From contig NZ_JAGFNZ010000004.1 of the NCBI RefSeq assembly GCF_019448085.1, forward strand, positions 1 through 64,000: DNA of 64,000 bases, read 5' to 3'. The notes under the pieces were generated by a model. That model did not search any database. It saw nothing but the letters and a program-made list of their open reading frames with translations, and was not told the DNA's origin. Position numbers and translations under genes: made by a program. The stretch comes from Caproiciproducens faecalis (GTDB lineage Bacteria; Bacillota; Clostridia; Oscillospirales; Acutalibacteraceae). Below, piece by piece: positions 44,092-53,297 of the stretch (position 1 is the first letter of the stretch; every line of letters begins with the position of its first letter).

Positions 44092-45106
44092 TCAGAATCC
44101 CGTATGCGAAGAAGATGTTGTGATCTGTACGCATATCCATCTGATCCGCAATTTGCGGGATGTTCCCTTCGTTTCCAAAATGAGCCGTTCCGAGCGGCAG
44201 AAGCTGGAACAGCGGGTGGCCTCCGCCGTCAGCGAAAATGAGGGGCTGTCCCGGGTTTTTCGCTTTATCGATATGGAAAGCCTGTCAAAGACAGAGGCGG
44301 TTTCTCTGGTGGAGCGCTTTCTAATCAGTGCGGATTTTCTTTCGGACTGCCGCGGCCGGGGCCTTTTCGTCAATGAAGACGAAACCGTCAGCGTCATGGT
44401 CAATGAGGAGGATCATATCCATCTTCAGTGTGAGCAGGCGGGTCTCAATCTGCAGAAAGCCTTTGAAAAAGCGGACGGGCTGGATGATATTCTGGATAAG
44501 TCCCTCCATTTCGCCTTTGATGAGAATCTGGGTTATCTGACGCAAAATCCCGTTAACCTCGGCACTGGGATGCGCGCTTCGCTGACACTGCATCTTCCGG
44601 CGCTGCGGGAAGGCGGGGGTGTCTCCCGGATTTCTACGAACTTAAGCAAGCTTGGCCTTGCGCTGCGCGGCGCTTTGGGATCCGGTGCGGAACCCAAAGG
44701 GGCGGTGTACCAGCTTTCCAACCATGTGACGTTCGGCCTGTCGGAGCAGGAGGCCATAGCCAATCTGCAGAGCATTGCCATGCAGCTGATTGAACAGGAG
44801 CGCGCCGCCAGAACGGAACTGGCGGAAAGCCTTGAAATACAGGACACCGTCAGCCGCTCCCTTGCCATTCTGCAGAGTGCGAGGATGATGGCTGACGATG
44901 AGTTTATGCAGCTGATTTCCAATGTTCGGTTCGGAGTTGCCGCGGGACTGATTGATCCCATTGATTACGGCGAGCTCAATCGCCTTATGATAATGGTTCA
45001 GCCTGCCACCCTAACGGTTGCCGGCGGCAGAAAACTGACACCCACGGAACGGCGGAGCCTGCGGGCTGAAAAGATCAGGGATTTTTTACAGAAATTGAAT
45101 GCTTAA
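44084..45106 (+). CDS. mcsB: McsB-like protein arginine kinase, variant nucleotide site
   Basis: 340 aa, usual McsB length. The phosphagen-kinase fold is clear (NEED, NLGTGMRASLTLHLP, GAVYQLSN, RSLAILQSARMM). However, the expected SSRIRLARN reads CTHIHLIRN and NEEDHIRI reads NEEDHIHL, so three Arg normally contacting ATP phosphates are His. Nucleotides at 44131-44150 and 44407-44430 confirm this. It may have lost or changed kinase activity, perhaps keeping a phospho-arginine reader or adaptor role. ATG 44084 has GGGGGAAGGG upstream, inside mcsA. Confidence 0.85.
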   Translation: MSNQNPVCEEDVVICTHIHLIRNLRDVPFVSKMSRSERQKLEQRVASAVSENEGLSRVFRFIDMESLSKTEAVSLVERFLISADFLSDCRGRGLFVNEDETVSVMVNEEDHIHLQCEQAGLNLQKAFEKADGLDDILDKSLHFAFDENLGYLTQNPVNLGTGMRASLTLHLPALREGGGVSRISTNLSKLGLALRGALGSGAEPKGAVYQLSNHVTFGLSEQEAIANLQSIAMQLIEQERAARTELAESLEIQDTVSRSLAILQSARMMADDEFMQLISNVRFGVAAGLIDPIDYGELNRLMIMVQPATLTVAGGRKLTPTERRSLRAEKIRDFLQKLNA

Positions 45107-45180
45107 AGGCCGATGACTAATTCAGGCAATCAGCTACTTCGGAAAAGATTTTCTTTAATAATTAAAAGGTGGGAGTATCT

Positions 45181-45843
45181 ATGGCGGAATTAAAAAATGA
45201 CAATGTGGATCTGGCGGCAGCACTCTTTTTTGTGCTTGGAGAAACTGTGCCGCACCGCCGGGCGCTGGAAGAGGAAGCCGTTGCCCTGAGGGATGAAATG
45301 AATGACCGGGAAAAAACACTGCTGAAGGTCATTGAGCTGTGCGGCGAGCCGCATTCCCCCAAACAGTACTATCTGATTGAAAAAGCCTACAGCTGGCTTG
45401 GAAAAAAATATTATCAGGAGACTATTTACTATGCGGGCGAGTATCTGCACACTTCCAGCTGGGAGGAGCTGCCCAACCACATTCGTGTGGAAGACGGTAT
45501 TACCATCAATTACGCCGCCGTTCAGAGAGCCTCTGTGCTGATAGACCTTGCGAAGGCGCAGGAGGGCCTGGGGCACCTCGAAGCCGCGCTGTTCAACTTT
45601 ATCGAGGCGTACCGTTTGCAGCCTTACAGCGCCATGAACGCCATTAAAGCGGCCGACGTGATTGTGAAACAGCACGGCAGGGAAGAGGCTCTGCAGTTTT
45701 TAAAACAGCAAAGGCAAAGCCAGTATTACGAACCTGTCAAATATCAGGATTCCCTTGGTCACATTCATAAAAACGATGTGTTCAAACAACTGCTGGATGC
45801 TCATATTTTGAAACTTCAGGAAAATAAGCCGTCCGGGTCATAA
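45181..45843 (+). CDS. TPR-like protein of unknown function
   Basis: 220 aa, helical. Tetratricopeptide-like pairs (YLIEKAYSWLGKKYYQETIYYA; RASVLIDLAKAQEGLGHLEAALFNFIEAY) suggest a protein-binding scaffold. No membrane segment. ATG 45181 has AAGGTGGGAG 5-6 nt upstream. It lies 74 nt after mcsB, so may be co-expressed. Function not recognised. Confidence 0.7.
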   Translation: MAELKNDNVDLAAALFFVLGETVPHRRALEEEAVALRDEMNDREKTLLKVIELCGEPHSPKQYYLIEKAYSWLGKKYYQETIYYAGEYLHTSSWEELPNHIRVEDGITINYAAVQRASVLIDLAKAQEGLGHLEAALFNFIEAYRLQPYSAMNAIKAADVIVKQHGREEALQFLKQQRQSQYYEPVKYQDSLGHIHKNDVFKQLLDAHILKLQENKPSGS

Positions 45844-45900
45844 ACAGACGGCCGGAGATTAAGGCAGAGCAGCGAATGCGGCTCCGCTTTGGGTAATAAA

Positions 45901-45935
45901 AAAGTCAAAGAATACAGTTGTATTCTTTGACTTTC
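45901..45935. terminator. Bidirectional terminator
   Basis: AAAGTCAAAGAATAC/GTATTCTTTGACTTT perfect 15-bp stem, loop AGTT, between convergent genes. Confidence 0.9.
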
Positions 45936-45959
45936 ATGCTCAAATCCTATTTTGGAATC

Positions 45960-47729
45960 TTAGTATTTGTCTCCGGCGGCAATCGGCAGCTCCGGTTGGT
46001 CATATTTTTCCGGACATGCTGTTTGTTCGGTTCCTTCCGGCATGGCCACCTGGTCATTCAGCCGGAACTTTTCGGTTAGATCCCGCAGAAGCTGTGCCTG
46101 TCCGGAAAGCTCTTCGCTGGCTGCGGCGCTTTCCTCCGCGGTTGCGGAGTTTGTCTGAACAACGCTGGAAATCTGCTCTACACCAAAGGTGATTTGGGAA
46201 ATCGCGTCGGATTGACGGTTGGTTGCCAGTGAGATTTTTTCAACGGTTGCGGTGACTTCCTCCGCTCTTGCAACGACGCGATGCAGTGACTGAGCAGTCG
46301 CGTCCGCGATTTTTGTTCCGTTTTCTACCTGACGGATGGAGTTTTCAATCAGCGTGGTTGTATTTTTAGCTGCTTCGGCGCTCTTACTGGCCAGATTTCT
46401 GACTTCGTCCGCGACTACAGAAAATCCCTTTCCGGCTGCTCCCGCTCTTGCCGCTTCAACGGCGGCATTCAGCGCCAGGATGTTCGTCTGAAACGCAATA
46501 TCTTCAATGGTTTTAATAATTTTTCCGATTTCACCCGAGGATTCATGAATCAGGGACATGGCTTTGACCATGTCGTCCATGTGCTGATTGCTTGTTTCAA
46601 TTTCGTGACTGACCTCGGCCACCGACTGGCTTGCGCTGGCGGTGTGCTCTGCGTTATCTTTTACATGGGAGGAGATTTCGGAAATGCTGGCCGAAAGTTC
46701 TTCCACCGAGCTGGCCTGCTCCGTAGCGCCCTGTGCCAGTTCCTCAGCACTGCTTGAAACCTGCTGGGAGCCGCTGGCTACCTGCTCCGCTGCCTGATCG
46801 ATCTGACGGAAGGTATGGTTGAGAGAAGCGAGAATTCCAAAAATGGAGCTCTTGAGCTGAGAATAATCACCAATATATTCCAGATCCGTTCCTACGGTCA
46901 GATTGCCGCGTTCCATTTCGCTTACAATGTTGCTGATGTCGGAGATGTAGGAGCGGATGGACGCAATGGACTGAGAAAAGGCTTCTCCCAGAATCCCAAT
47001 CTCATTTCTGGAGGTAACTTTTATTTCAGCATTCAAGTCTCCCTGTGCTATTCTCTGGGCGGCTTGAGCCATTTCTGCCACAGGCTTGCTGATGCTGCGG
47101 GAAATCCAGATGGCGATGACAATGGAAACCAGAAAACTGAGGAAAACAACTCCCGCCATCGCGATGTCTGCGATTTGAGACTGTTTAGAGAGGTCGGCCG
47201 CCATTTGCTTTCCTGTAGTAGTTTTGACGGTAATCAGTGCTTCCGTAGAGGACCGGATACCGTTGGAAAGCGGTGTGGCTTCCCGATCCATCAGTTCGGC
47301 TGCCTCCGTGTCCCGGTTCTCCTTGGCCAACTGGACAATTTTGGCTCTTGTTTGAGAAAATTTCGTCATATTTTCCTGTATATAATTGTAATAGTCCAGT
47401 TCTTTTGCCGTTACCATTCCTTTTTGCATGTTTTTCAGATACGTTTCAAGCTTCTGATTTGACCGGTCAAGCTCGAGTATGCTATCCTGTATTTTTTTTG
47501 AGTCCGACATGTAAATAACATCTCGGATGATTGCACGGCCTTGGTTGAATTCCGTATTGAAAAGCCCAATATCTCCCTGAGCAAAGCCGTAGTCCGTCAG
47601 CGCTTTTCCGTAAGTGGTGTTCTGGCGCGCCATCACGATGATGCCAACTATCCCGCTGATACTGGAAATGATGGCGACGGCCAGGAAAGTTATCATCAGT
47701 CTTTTGCCAATCTTCATATTCTTGAACAT
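45960..47729 (-). CDS. Methyl-accepting chemotaxis protein (third)
   Basis: About 589 aa, same architecture as the tandem pair at 27004 and 29255 (N-terminal [41 protein letters not shown] tip), but more divergent in the ligand domain. ATG 47729 is preferred, 9 nt after AAAGGA; the ATG at 47738 touches that site. No clear sigma-28 promoter was found upstream, unlike the tandem pair. It ends before a bidirectional terminator. Confidence 0.94.
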   Translation of the reverse strand: MFKNMKIGKRLMITFLAVAIISSISGIVGIIVMARQNTTYGKALTDYGFAQGDIGLFNTEFNQGRAIIRDVIYMSDSKKIQDSILELDRSNQKLETYLKNMQKGMVTAKELDYYNYIQENMTKFSQTRAKIVQLAKENRDTEAAELMDREATPLSNGIRSSTEALITVKTTTGKQMAADLSKQSQIADIAMAGVVFLSFLVSIVIAIWISRSISKPVAEMAQAAQRIAQGDLNAEIKVTSRNEIGILGEAFSQSIASIRSYISDISNIVSEMERGNLTVGTDLEYIGDYSQLKSSIFGILASLNHTFRQIDQAAEQVASGSQQVSSSAEELAQGATEQASSVEELSASISEISSHVKDNAEHTASASQSVAEVSHEIETSNQHMDDMVKAMSLIHESSGEIGKIIKTIEDIAFQTNILALNAAVEAARAGAAGKGFSVVADEVRNLASKSAEAAKNTTTLIENSIRQVENGTKIADATAQSLHRVVARAEEVTATVEKISLATNRQSDAISQITFGVEQISSVVQTNSATAEESAAASEELSGQAQLLRDLTEKFRLNDQVAMPEGTEQTACPEKYDQPELPIAAGDKY

Positions 47730-47756
47730 TTTTCTCATTCCTTTAACTTTTTTGCG

Positions 47757-47873
47757 TCATTTTTCGTACGATGGGGGTATTCTATTATTCGTAATGCGTT
47801 TTGAATCAGGAAAGTGCCGTCTGCATATGTTCCATTCAAGCCCTATGCTTTTGCAGGTCATGCATGACTTCAT
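47757..47873 (-). CDS. Possible small protein (38 aa) upstream of chemoreceptor 3
   Basis: ATG 47873 with AAGGGGTG 5 nt upstream; 38 codons ending 27 nt before the chemoreceptor start. The product starts MKSCMTCKSIG, has CxxC and another Cys, and no membrane helix. Could be a small metal-binding protein, a leader peptide or chance. Confidence 0.35.
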   Translation of the reverse strand: MKSCMTCKSIGLEWNICRRHFPDSKRITNNRIPPSYEK

Positions 47874-48068
47874 TTATCACCCCTTGGTTTGCATCCGTTT
47901 CTATCGTATTAAAATTTCATAGCAGCAATATCAATTAAAAATGCCTTTTTCAGTATACGCGAAAAAAAACAGTTTTTCAATACTTATAGTCACTATTTGT
48001 CGAATACCTTTAGATATATATTAAGTGTTTTTAAAAATGTGACTGAAGAATTAGGGGACGTGGTAAAC

Positions 48069-48434
48069 ATGGATAAGGCAAAAATGGAAATAATGCAGAG
48101 AACTGCGGAGCAAATCAAATATCTGCGCAAAAACGCGGGATTCAGCCAGAAGTCACTGGCGGATTCAGCAGGATTGGATCCGGCATTTTTAGGACATATT
48201 GAACGTTGCCTGAAATGTCCGACCATTGATACGGTCAATAAAATCGCCGTGGCATTGAATATCTCTCTTTCCGAGCTGCTCAATTTCGAAATTCCGAAAA
48301 AATGTGAAAGAAAAGAAGCTGCCGTCAAAAAAATCATGATGGCTCTGGAAAGTCTTACCCCACAGGAAACAGAGCAACTGGCCAGCGTGGTAATTGCAAT
48401 TGTGGCATTTAAAAAAAGGGATTCCAGTTCATAA
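48069..48434 (+). CDS. HTH (Xre/Cro type) regulator
   Basis: 121 aa. The HTH spans residues 10-65 (IKYLRKNAGFSQKSLADSA...ERCLKCPTIDTVNKIAVAL), and a C-terminal helical tail contains SLTPQETEQLA, resembling the tail of the HTH protein at 26178. ATG 48069 follows AGGGGACGTGG; the open frame extends upstream without a better site. Divergent from chemoreceptor 3; it may regulate that region but nothing proves it. Confidence 0.85.
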   Translation: MDKAKMEIMQRTAEQIKYLRKNAGFSQKSLADSAGLDPAFLGHIERCLKCPTIDTVNKIAVALNISLSELLNFEIPKKCERKEAAVKKIMMALESLTPQETEQLASVVIAIVAFKKRDSSS

Positions 48435-48436
48435 AA

Positions 48437-48475
48437 ATCAGGCCGCGGACACCATCATTCGGTCCGCGGCCTGAT
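48437..48475. terminator. Hairpin between convergent genes
   Basis: ATCAGGCCGCGGAC/GTCCGCGGCCTGAT 14-bp perfect stem. Confidence 0.75.
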
Positions 48476-48479
48476 CTAA

Positions 48480-49409
48480 CTATTCAGAAATAAAATTTGT
48501 CGCTATTTCTTTTTCACTGTCGGGTGGAGAATACACAAACCGGTCGATCCTGTTGCCGGTGAAGAAGTATTTCGGCGCGGATGGACGGTAGGAATAATCA
48601 AATGTGTCGATAATGACAAGCTTGACTTTCATTCTGGAAGGAATAATACTTTTTATGTAAATGCTGGCCTGCTGCCCGGGAACCACATCTTCCTTCGCTT
48701 CCGCCAGCCCGGCAAGGTTGGGGGAAAGCTCCACGAAAATACCGTAGGACTCAACGGAACGCACGATTCCGGCCACTGTCTCTCCGGCTTTGAACATGGC
48801 TACGTTTTCCGCCCAGGTTCCCAGCAGTTCCTTGTGGCTCAGAGTAATGCGTCCGTTTTCCACAGACTTTATGACAACACGGATATCCATGCCGACCGTA
48901 AACCTTTCGCGGGGATGGTCAATTCTTGAGACGGAAATGGCGTCAATCGGCAGCAGCGCAATGATGCCGCAGCCAATATCGGCAAAAGCGCCGAAGCTTT
49001 CCAGATGGGTCACACGCGCGTTAATTACGTCGCCCGGAGTGAATTTTCTGACATACTCGGTCATGCATTTATCCTGTGCCGCACGCCGTGACAGCTGAGC
49101 GGTCATATGTCCGTCCGCATCCTTTTGAAAACCCGTCACGGTAAAACATACCGGCCGGTTGACTCTGGAAATGATGGCGATGTCGCGTACCGTACCTTCG
49201 CGAATTCCTAAAGCACCCTCGTCGTGCGGAATCACACCCTTCATGCACCCTAAATCGACCAGTAAATTATGCGAGCTGTCACAAATCAGCGCGCGTCCTT
49301 CCAAAATTTTTCCATCCCGGCAGGCGTCGTTCAGCGCGGAAATATTCAAAGTTGCCGCGCGGTTTTCGGGTGTATCAATGATCCAACCCTCAGGATAGTA
49401 ATCAAACAT
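48480..49409 (-). CDS. S1-domain RNA-binding protein
   Basis: 309 aa. At least two S1/OB repeats can be seen: FTPGDVINARVTHLESFGAFADIGCGIIALLP and FKAGETVAGIVRSVESYGIFVELSPNLAGL (positions about 118-150 and 205-240), with a divergent one at the N-terminus (LEGRALICDSSHNLLVDLG). Resembles clostridial short RpsA/CvfB-like proteins; likely ribosome- or mRNA-associated. ATG 49409 is 7 nt after AAAGGAGG. Confidence 0.82.
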   Translation of the reverse strand: MFDYYPEGWIIDTPENRAATLNISALNDACRDGKILEGRALICDSSHNLLVDLGCMKGVIPHDEGALGIREGTVRDIAIISRVNRPVCFTVTGFQKDADGHMTAQLSRRAAQDKCMTEYVRKFTPGDVINARVTHLESFGAFADIGCGIIALLPIDAISVSRIDHPRERFTVGMDIRVVIKSVENGRITLSHKELLGTWAENVAMFKAGETVAGIVRSVESYGIFVELSPNLAGLAEAKEDVVPGQQASIYIKSIIPSRMKVKLVIIDTFDYSYRPSAPKYFFTGNRIDRFVYSPPDSEKEIATNFISE

Positions 49410-49572
49410 TTTCCTACCTCCTTTTTGTCTTCGCTTATCTATATGCTTAAAATGAATCGGTAATACTATCCCCATTATTATTAAATTGTTAATTTCTCCG
49501 CACCCGGCTTGAATATTATTGCTATCTATAATAAAATATAATTTATGTATGACGAGAGGAAGTTATTTGATA

Positions 49573-50463
49573 ATGCAGTATATGAGAAAAATAATAGGAT
49601 TTGTTTCTGTTTTCGCCCTGACCCTGAGTTTGACCGCTTGCTCCGGCGGCAGTACGGCAAGTTCCGCAGCTTCTTCCGCGCCCGCAAGCTCCGCAGCTTC
49701 TTCTGCACCCGCAAGTTCCGCGGCGGCAGCGGACAGCAGGATTAAGCCCGACGACGGAAAAAAGCTGGGGTATCAGCTTGAAAAGCCGACTGCCGGTGAG
49801 GAGATTGCCGTTTTGACCACCAGCTTGGGGGTTGTGAAACTCCGCCTTTTTGCGGATGCTGCCCCGAAAGCCGTTGAGAATTTCAAGGGCCTGATTCAAA
49901 AGGGCTATTACAACGGGCTGACCTTTCACCGCGTCATCAACGATTTCATGATTCAGTCGGGCGACCCCAAGGGTGACGGCACCGGCGGAGAAAGCATCTG
50001 GAATAAAGAATTTGAGGACGAGTTCAACGCCAATCTGGTAAATATCCGCGGCTCTGTTTCCATGGCGAACGCAGGGGAAAACACCAACGGAAGCCAGTTC
50101 TTTATCAATCAGAAAGGGACTTCCGAAGCAATCAGCTGGGACTATTACCAACAGGCCTACGATGTCTATAAGCAGTATCCGCAGCCTTTTGTTCAGCAGT
50201 ACGGAACCTATTTCCTTAATATGGACAAGATTACCGACGCGTACAAAAAGCTGTACAACGAAAACGGCGGCAATCCCAATCTGGACGGCGCGTATAATAT
50301 TGTGGAACGGGGACATACCGTTTTTGCGCAGGTCATTGAGGGAATGGACGTTGTGGATAAAATAGCTGCGGTTCCGGTTTCTGCAAACGACCAGGGGGAA
50401 AAGAGCAAACCGACCACCCCTGTCCTTATAAAAAAAGCGGAGATAGAAAAATATCAACCTTAA
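49573..50463 (+). CDS. Cyclophilin-type peptidyl-prolyl isomerase, lipoprotein
   Basis: 296 aa from ATG 49573. Signal peptide with lipobox LTACSGG, so lipid-anchored outside the membrane; then a Ser/Ala/Pro linker made of a near-perfect DNA repeat, then a cyclophilin domain ([47 protein letters not shown]). A helical insertion of about 60 residues ([16 protein letters not shown] to YNENGGNPN) interrupts it before [15 protein letters not shown]. Probably folds exported proteins. Start could also be TTG 49567 or ATG 49582. Confidence 0.9.
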   Translation: MQYMRKIIGFVSVFALTLSLTACSGGSTASSAASSAPASSAASSAPASSAAAADSRIKPDDGKKLGYQLEKPTAGEEIAVLTTSLGVVKLRLFADAAPKAVENFKGLIQKGYYNGLTFHRVINDFMIQSGDPKGDGTGGESIWNKEFEDEFNANLVNIRGSVSMANAGENTNGSQFFINQKGTSEAISWDYYQQAYDVYKQYPQPFVQQYGTYFLNMDKITDAYKKLYNENGGNPNLDGAYNIVERGHTVFAQVIEGMDVVDKIAAVPVSANDQGEKSKPTTPVLIKKAEIEKYQP

Positions 50464-50587
50464 GCCTGATATCCTCGGAGGTTTCCGGGTAATCGTCTGC
50501 CAGTCATTAGGCAGGGTGCACAGGACTATGGAGGACCCCAGTCGATTATTAGAAGATTATTTCAAATTTTAACAGAACGGAATTTAA
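50464..50587 (+). other. Intergenic between isomerase and pyrG
   Basis: No gene seen; some GC-rich short inverted segments (CCTCGGAGG) near 50470 without a T run. Confidence 0.35.
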
Positions 50588-50632
50588 TATCGTCTATTGC
50601 ATTGACAAGCCAATACAATAGACGATATAATT
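50588..50632 (+). promoter_or_regulatory. pyrG promoter inside a perfect 13-bp inverted repeat
   Basis: TTGACA (50603-50608), 18 nt, TATAAT (50627-50632). ATATCGTCTATTG (50588-50600) and CAATAGACGATAT (50617-50629) are perfect inverted copies 16 nt apart, flanking the -35 and overlapping the -10. Looks like a repressor operator; factor unknown. Confidence 0.7.
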
Positions 50633-50686
50633 AATCTAATTTGGTTTTTGCAGCGGCAGTAAATTCAGTGCTTATGGAGGGTAACT

Positions 50687-52300
50687 ATGTCAGCAAAATA
50701 TATTTTTGTAACAGGCGGGGTCGTTTCCGGATTAGGTAAAGGAATCACGGCGGCTTCTTTGGGACGCTTACTGAAAGCCAGGGGATTGAGAATTACCATA
50801 CAGAAATTTGACCCCTATTTGAATGTTGATCCGGGCACAATGAACCCGTTTCAGCACGGAGAGGTTTTCGTAACCAACGACGGAGCGGAAACAGATCTGG
50901 ACCTTGGTCATTATGAACGCTTCATTGATGAAAATCTGACTCAGAACAGCAATATCACTTCGGGCAGAATTTACTGGAATGTGCTGCAGAACGAGCGCAA
51001 CGGTGATTACGACGGGGGAACGGTTCAGGTGATCCCTCACATCACCAATGAGATTAAGTCCCGTATATACGACGGGAAGGATAATATTGACGTAGCCATC
51101 ATTGAAGTAGGCGGTACGGTCGGTGACATTGAGAGCCAGCCTTTTCTGGAGGCCATCCGTCAGTTTGCGACAGAGGTCGGCAGAAACAACTGCTTGTTTA
51201 TTCATGTTACCCTTGTTCCCTATCTGATTTGTTCTCACGAACATAAATCGAAACCCACACAGCACAGTGTCAAAGAGCTGCTTTCCATTGGAATTCAGCC
51301 GGACATTATTATTCTTCGTTCCGAAAGACCGGTCGGCGACGATATCAAGAACAAAATTGCGCTTTTCTGCAATGTCAATCAAAACTGTGTGATACAGAAC
51401 CTTGACCTTCCGCTTCTGTATCAGGTGCCTCTTGCACTGAAGGAAGAGCGCCTGGATGACATTGTCTGCCGTCACTTTGGGCTGGACACGCCCGGCGCCG
51501 ATCTCAGCGACTGGATCACGATGGTCAATACGGCCGTGTCCCTGACAGAAAGCGTTACCATTGGCCTTGTAGGAAAATATGTGGAGCTTCATGACGCGTA
51601 TCTGAGCGTTGCCGAAGCACTGACCCACGGCGGCATCGGCAATAATGTCAAGGTAAATATCAAATGGATTGATTCCGAAACCATAACAAAGGACAATGTA
51701 GCCGAAATTCTCGCCGGTATGGACGGCGTGATCGTACCCGGCGGATTCGGCCAGAGAGGCATTGAAGGAATGATTACGGCAATTCACTATGCCAGAGTCA
51801 ACCAGCTTCCGTGTCTGGGAATCTGCCTTGGTATGCAGCTTGCCATTGTGGAGTATGCCCGCAATGTTCTCGGCCTTGCGGACGCGAACTCCGCGGAGTT
51901 TGATCCGCAGAGCAGCAACCATGTCATTGACCTGATGCCCGAACAGAAGGATGTTGTGCAGCTTGGCGGCACCATGCGCCTTGGCCAGTATCCCTGCAAG
52001 CTGACCGCGGGTACAAAAGCGGCGGCGCTTTACAACAATGAGCCGCTGATCTCTGAGCGCCACCGTCACCGTTTTGAGGTTAACAACGATTATCGCGAGC
52101 GCTTTGAAAAAGCCGGCGTGGTTTTCTGTGGGAAGTCACCGGACGATCATATTGTGGAAATGATGGAAATTCCGGAGCATCCGTGGTTTATGGGCGCTCA
52201 GTTCCATCCGGAATTCAAGTCCCGCCCCAACCGCCCGCACCCGCTCTTCAAGGGCTTGGTCGGCGCGGCGAAAGAATACAAATCCGCTCACAAGCATTAA
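50687..52300 (+). CDS. pyrG: CTP synthase
   Basis: 537 aa, makes CTP from UTP, ATP and glutamine. N-terminal synthetase domain with [21 protein letters not shown]-terminal class I glutaminase with GGFGQRG, the nucleophile Cys in LGICLGMQ, and the His/Glu pair in FHPEFKSRP. Standard length. GGAGGGTAACT precedes ATG. Its own promoter carries the inverted repeat at 50588-50629, so control is apparently by a DNA-binding protein. Confidence 0.98.
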   Translation: MSAKYIFVTGGVVSGLGKGITAASLGRLLKARGLRITIQKFDPYLNVDPGTMNPFQHGEVFVTNDGAETDLDLGHYERFIDENLTQNSNITSGRIYWNVLQNERNGDYDGGTVQVIPHITNEIKSRIYDGKDNIDVAIIEVGGTVGDIESQPFLEAIRQFATEVGRNNCLFIHVTLVPYLICSHEHKSKPTQHSVKELLSIGIQPDIIILRSERPVGDDIKNKIALFCNVNQNCVIQNLDLPLLYQVPLALKEERLDDIVCRHFGLDTPGADLSDWITMVNTAVSLTESVTIGLVGKYVELHDAYLSVAEALTHGGIGNNVKVNIKWIDSETITKDNVAEILAGMDGVIVPGGFGQRGIEGMITAIHYARVNQLPCLGICLGMQLAIVEYARNVLGLADANSAEFDPQSSNHVIDLMPEQKDVVQLGGTMRLGQYPCKLTAGTKAAALYNNEPLISERHRHRFEVNNDYRERFEKAGVVFCGKSPDDHIVEMMEIPEHPWFMGAQFHPEFKSRPNRPHPLFKGLVGAAKEYKSAHKH

Positions 52301-52331
52301 TTTGCAGTTACCATCCATCTGCTGTGTTTTC

Positions 52332-52373
52332 AATACGATCTTCCCGCTTTGAACGGGAGGATCGTATTTTTTG
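52332..52373 (+). terminator. Terminator after pyrG
   Basis: AATACGATC-TCCCG/CGGGA-GATCGTATT stem with TTTTTTG tail. Confidence 0.9.
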
Positions 52374-52381
52374 TCACACGA

Positions 52382-52406
52382 AAACTCCCGGCACAGCCGG
52401 GAGTTT
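52382..52406. terminator. Second hairpin after pyrG
   Basis: AAACTCCCGG/CCGGGAGTTT perfect 10-bp stem, loop CACAG. Confidence 0.7.
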
Positions 52407-52458
52407 CGAAAAAGCTTTAGTGTTGAGTATCATAAAAAGCTTCTTTTATGTATCAAAA

Positions 52459-52488
52459 GACCGGCAGTTGAATGAAAAACTGCCGGTC
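52459..52488 (-). terminator. Terminator of arsenic-type operon
   Basis: GACCGGCAGTT/AACTGCCGGTC 11-bp stem; on the minus strand it is followed by TTTTG, 13 nt after the arsC stop. Confidence 0.85.
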
Positions 52489-52500
52489 AATGTTAAGTCC

Positions 52501-52896
52501 CTATCTTAATGATTTTGCTAATTCCTTAATCTTACCCTCTATTGTCCGGATTACCGAAAGAAATTCTTCATCACTTTTGCCCGTCGGATCGGGCAAGCCC
52601 CAGTCTTCACGACGCTTGCATGGCAGATAAGGACATTCCACATTGCAGCCCATCGTAACAACCACCTCCACGGGAGGGAGTGTCTCGAGCAGCTTCGGAC
52701 GCTGACTTTGTTCCATGTTGATTCCATAGAGCTGCTTCATAAGGCGAACCGCATCGGGGTTGATGCGGTCTTTCAGTTCCGTGCCAGCGGAATAACTTTC
52801 AAAAATGTCGGCGGCAAGATGCTTTCCCAGCGCCTCGGCGATCTGGCTTCGACAGGAGTTATGGACGCAGATAAAAGCTACCTTTGGTTTACTCAT
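52501..52896 (-). CDS. arsC: Arsenate reductase, thioredoxin-coupled LMW-phosphatase type
   Basis: 131 aa. The active-site P-loop is CVHNSCRS (Cys10 and Cys15), and the redox cysteines are Cys84, Cys88 and Cys93 in TMGCNVECPYLPC; DPTG is the conserved acid loop. Matches the S. aureus pI258-type ArsC, which reduces arsenate to arsenite through an intramolecular disulfide relay. Last gene of the operon; AAGGACGG precedes ATG. Confidence 0.94.
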   Translation of the reverse strand: MSKPKVAFICVHNSCRSQIAEALGKHLAADIFESYSAGTELKDRINPDAVRLMKQLYGINMEQSQRPKLLETLPPVEVVVTMGCNVECPYLPCKRREDWGLPDPTGKSDEEFLSVIRTIEGKIKELAKSLR

Positions 52897-52918
52897 AATA
52901 AAACCGTCCTTATAAAAT

Positions 52919-53269
52919 TTATCTGACTTTTTGCAGAATCTTTACAACTTCCTCGGCTTTCAAGACCTTGCCATAGGAAACCACTTTCCCGTCTATGACA
53001 AGGGCGGGCGTTGACATGACGCCATAGGCCGCGATTTGTGAGAAATCGGTCACATGGTCAATCGCTGTATCCATACCGAGCTGCTCCAGCGCGGCTTTGG
53101 CAGCCGCTTCAAGCTGGTTGCATTTTGCGCAGCCGCTTCCGAGTACCTTCACACTCGCGCCATCGGTCTTAGCGCTTTCAGCCTTTGCCATGCTTTCCGC
53201 ATCGCAGTTTCCTCCACAGCAGCAGGAGGACGTTTCTTCCTTTTTCTTTCCGAACAGTGACATATTCAT
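52919..53269 (-). CDS. Small thioredoxin-like protein (redox-active disulfide family)
   Basis: 116 aa. N-terminal Cys-rich tail (SSCCCGGNC), then a short thioredoxin fold with the CxxC GSGCAKC and the cis-Pro segment MSTPALVIDGK. Same type as TM0996/MTH895 proteins often encoded with YraQ-type permeases. Probably the electron donor or metal chaperone for neighbours. ATG 53269 or 53263 after AAGGAG. Confidence 0.88.
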   Translation of the reverse strand: MNMSLFGKKKEETSSCCCGGNCDAESMAKAESAKTDGASVKVLGSGCAKCNQLEAAAKAALEQLGMDTAIDHVTDFSQIAAYGVMSTPALVIDGKVVSYGKVLKAEEVVKILQKVR

Positions 53270-53297
53270 TACGCTCCTTATCAGTTAATGTTATTGG

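Noticed and set aside
49680-49735. Short tandem DNA repeats resembling a CRISPR or variable repeat
   Set aside because: They encode the Ser/Ala/Pro linker of the cyclophilin lipoprotein and are in frame.
50768-52069. 433-codon open frame opposite pyrG
   Set aside because: Antisense shadow of CTP synthase.
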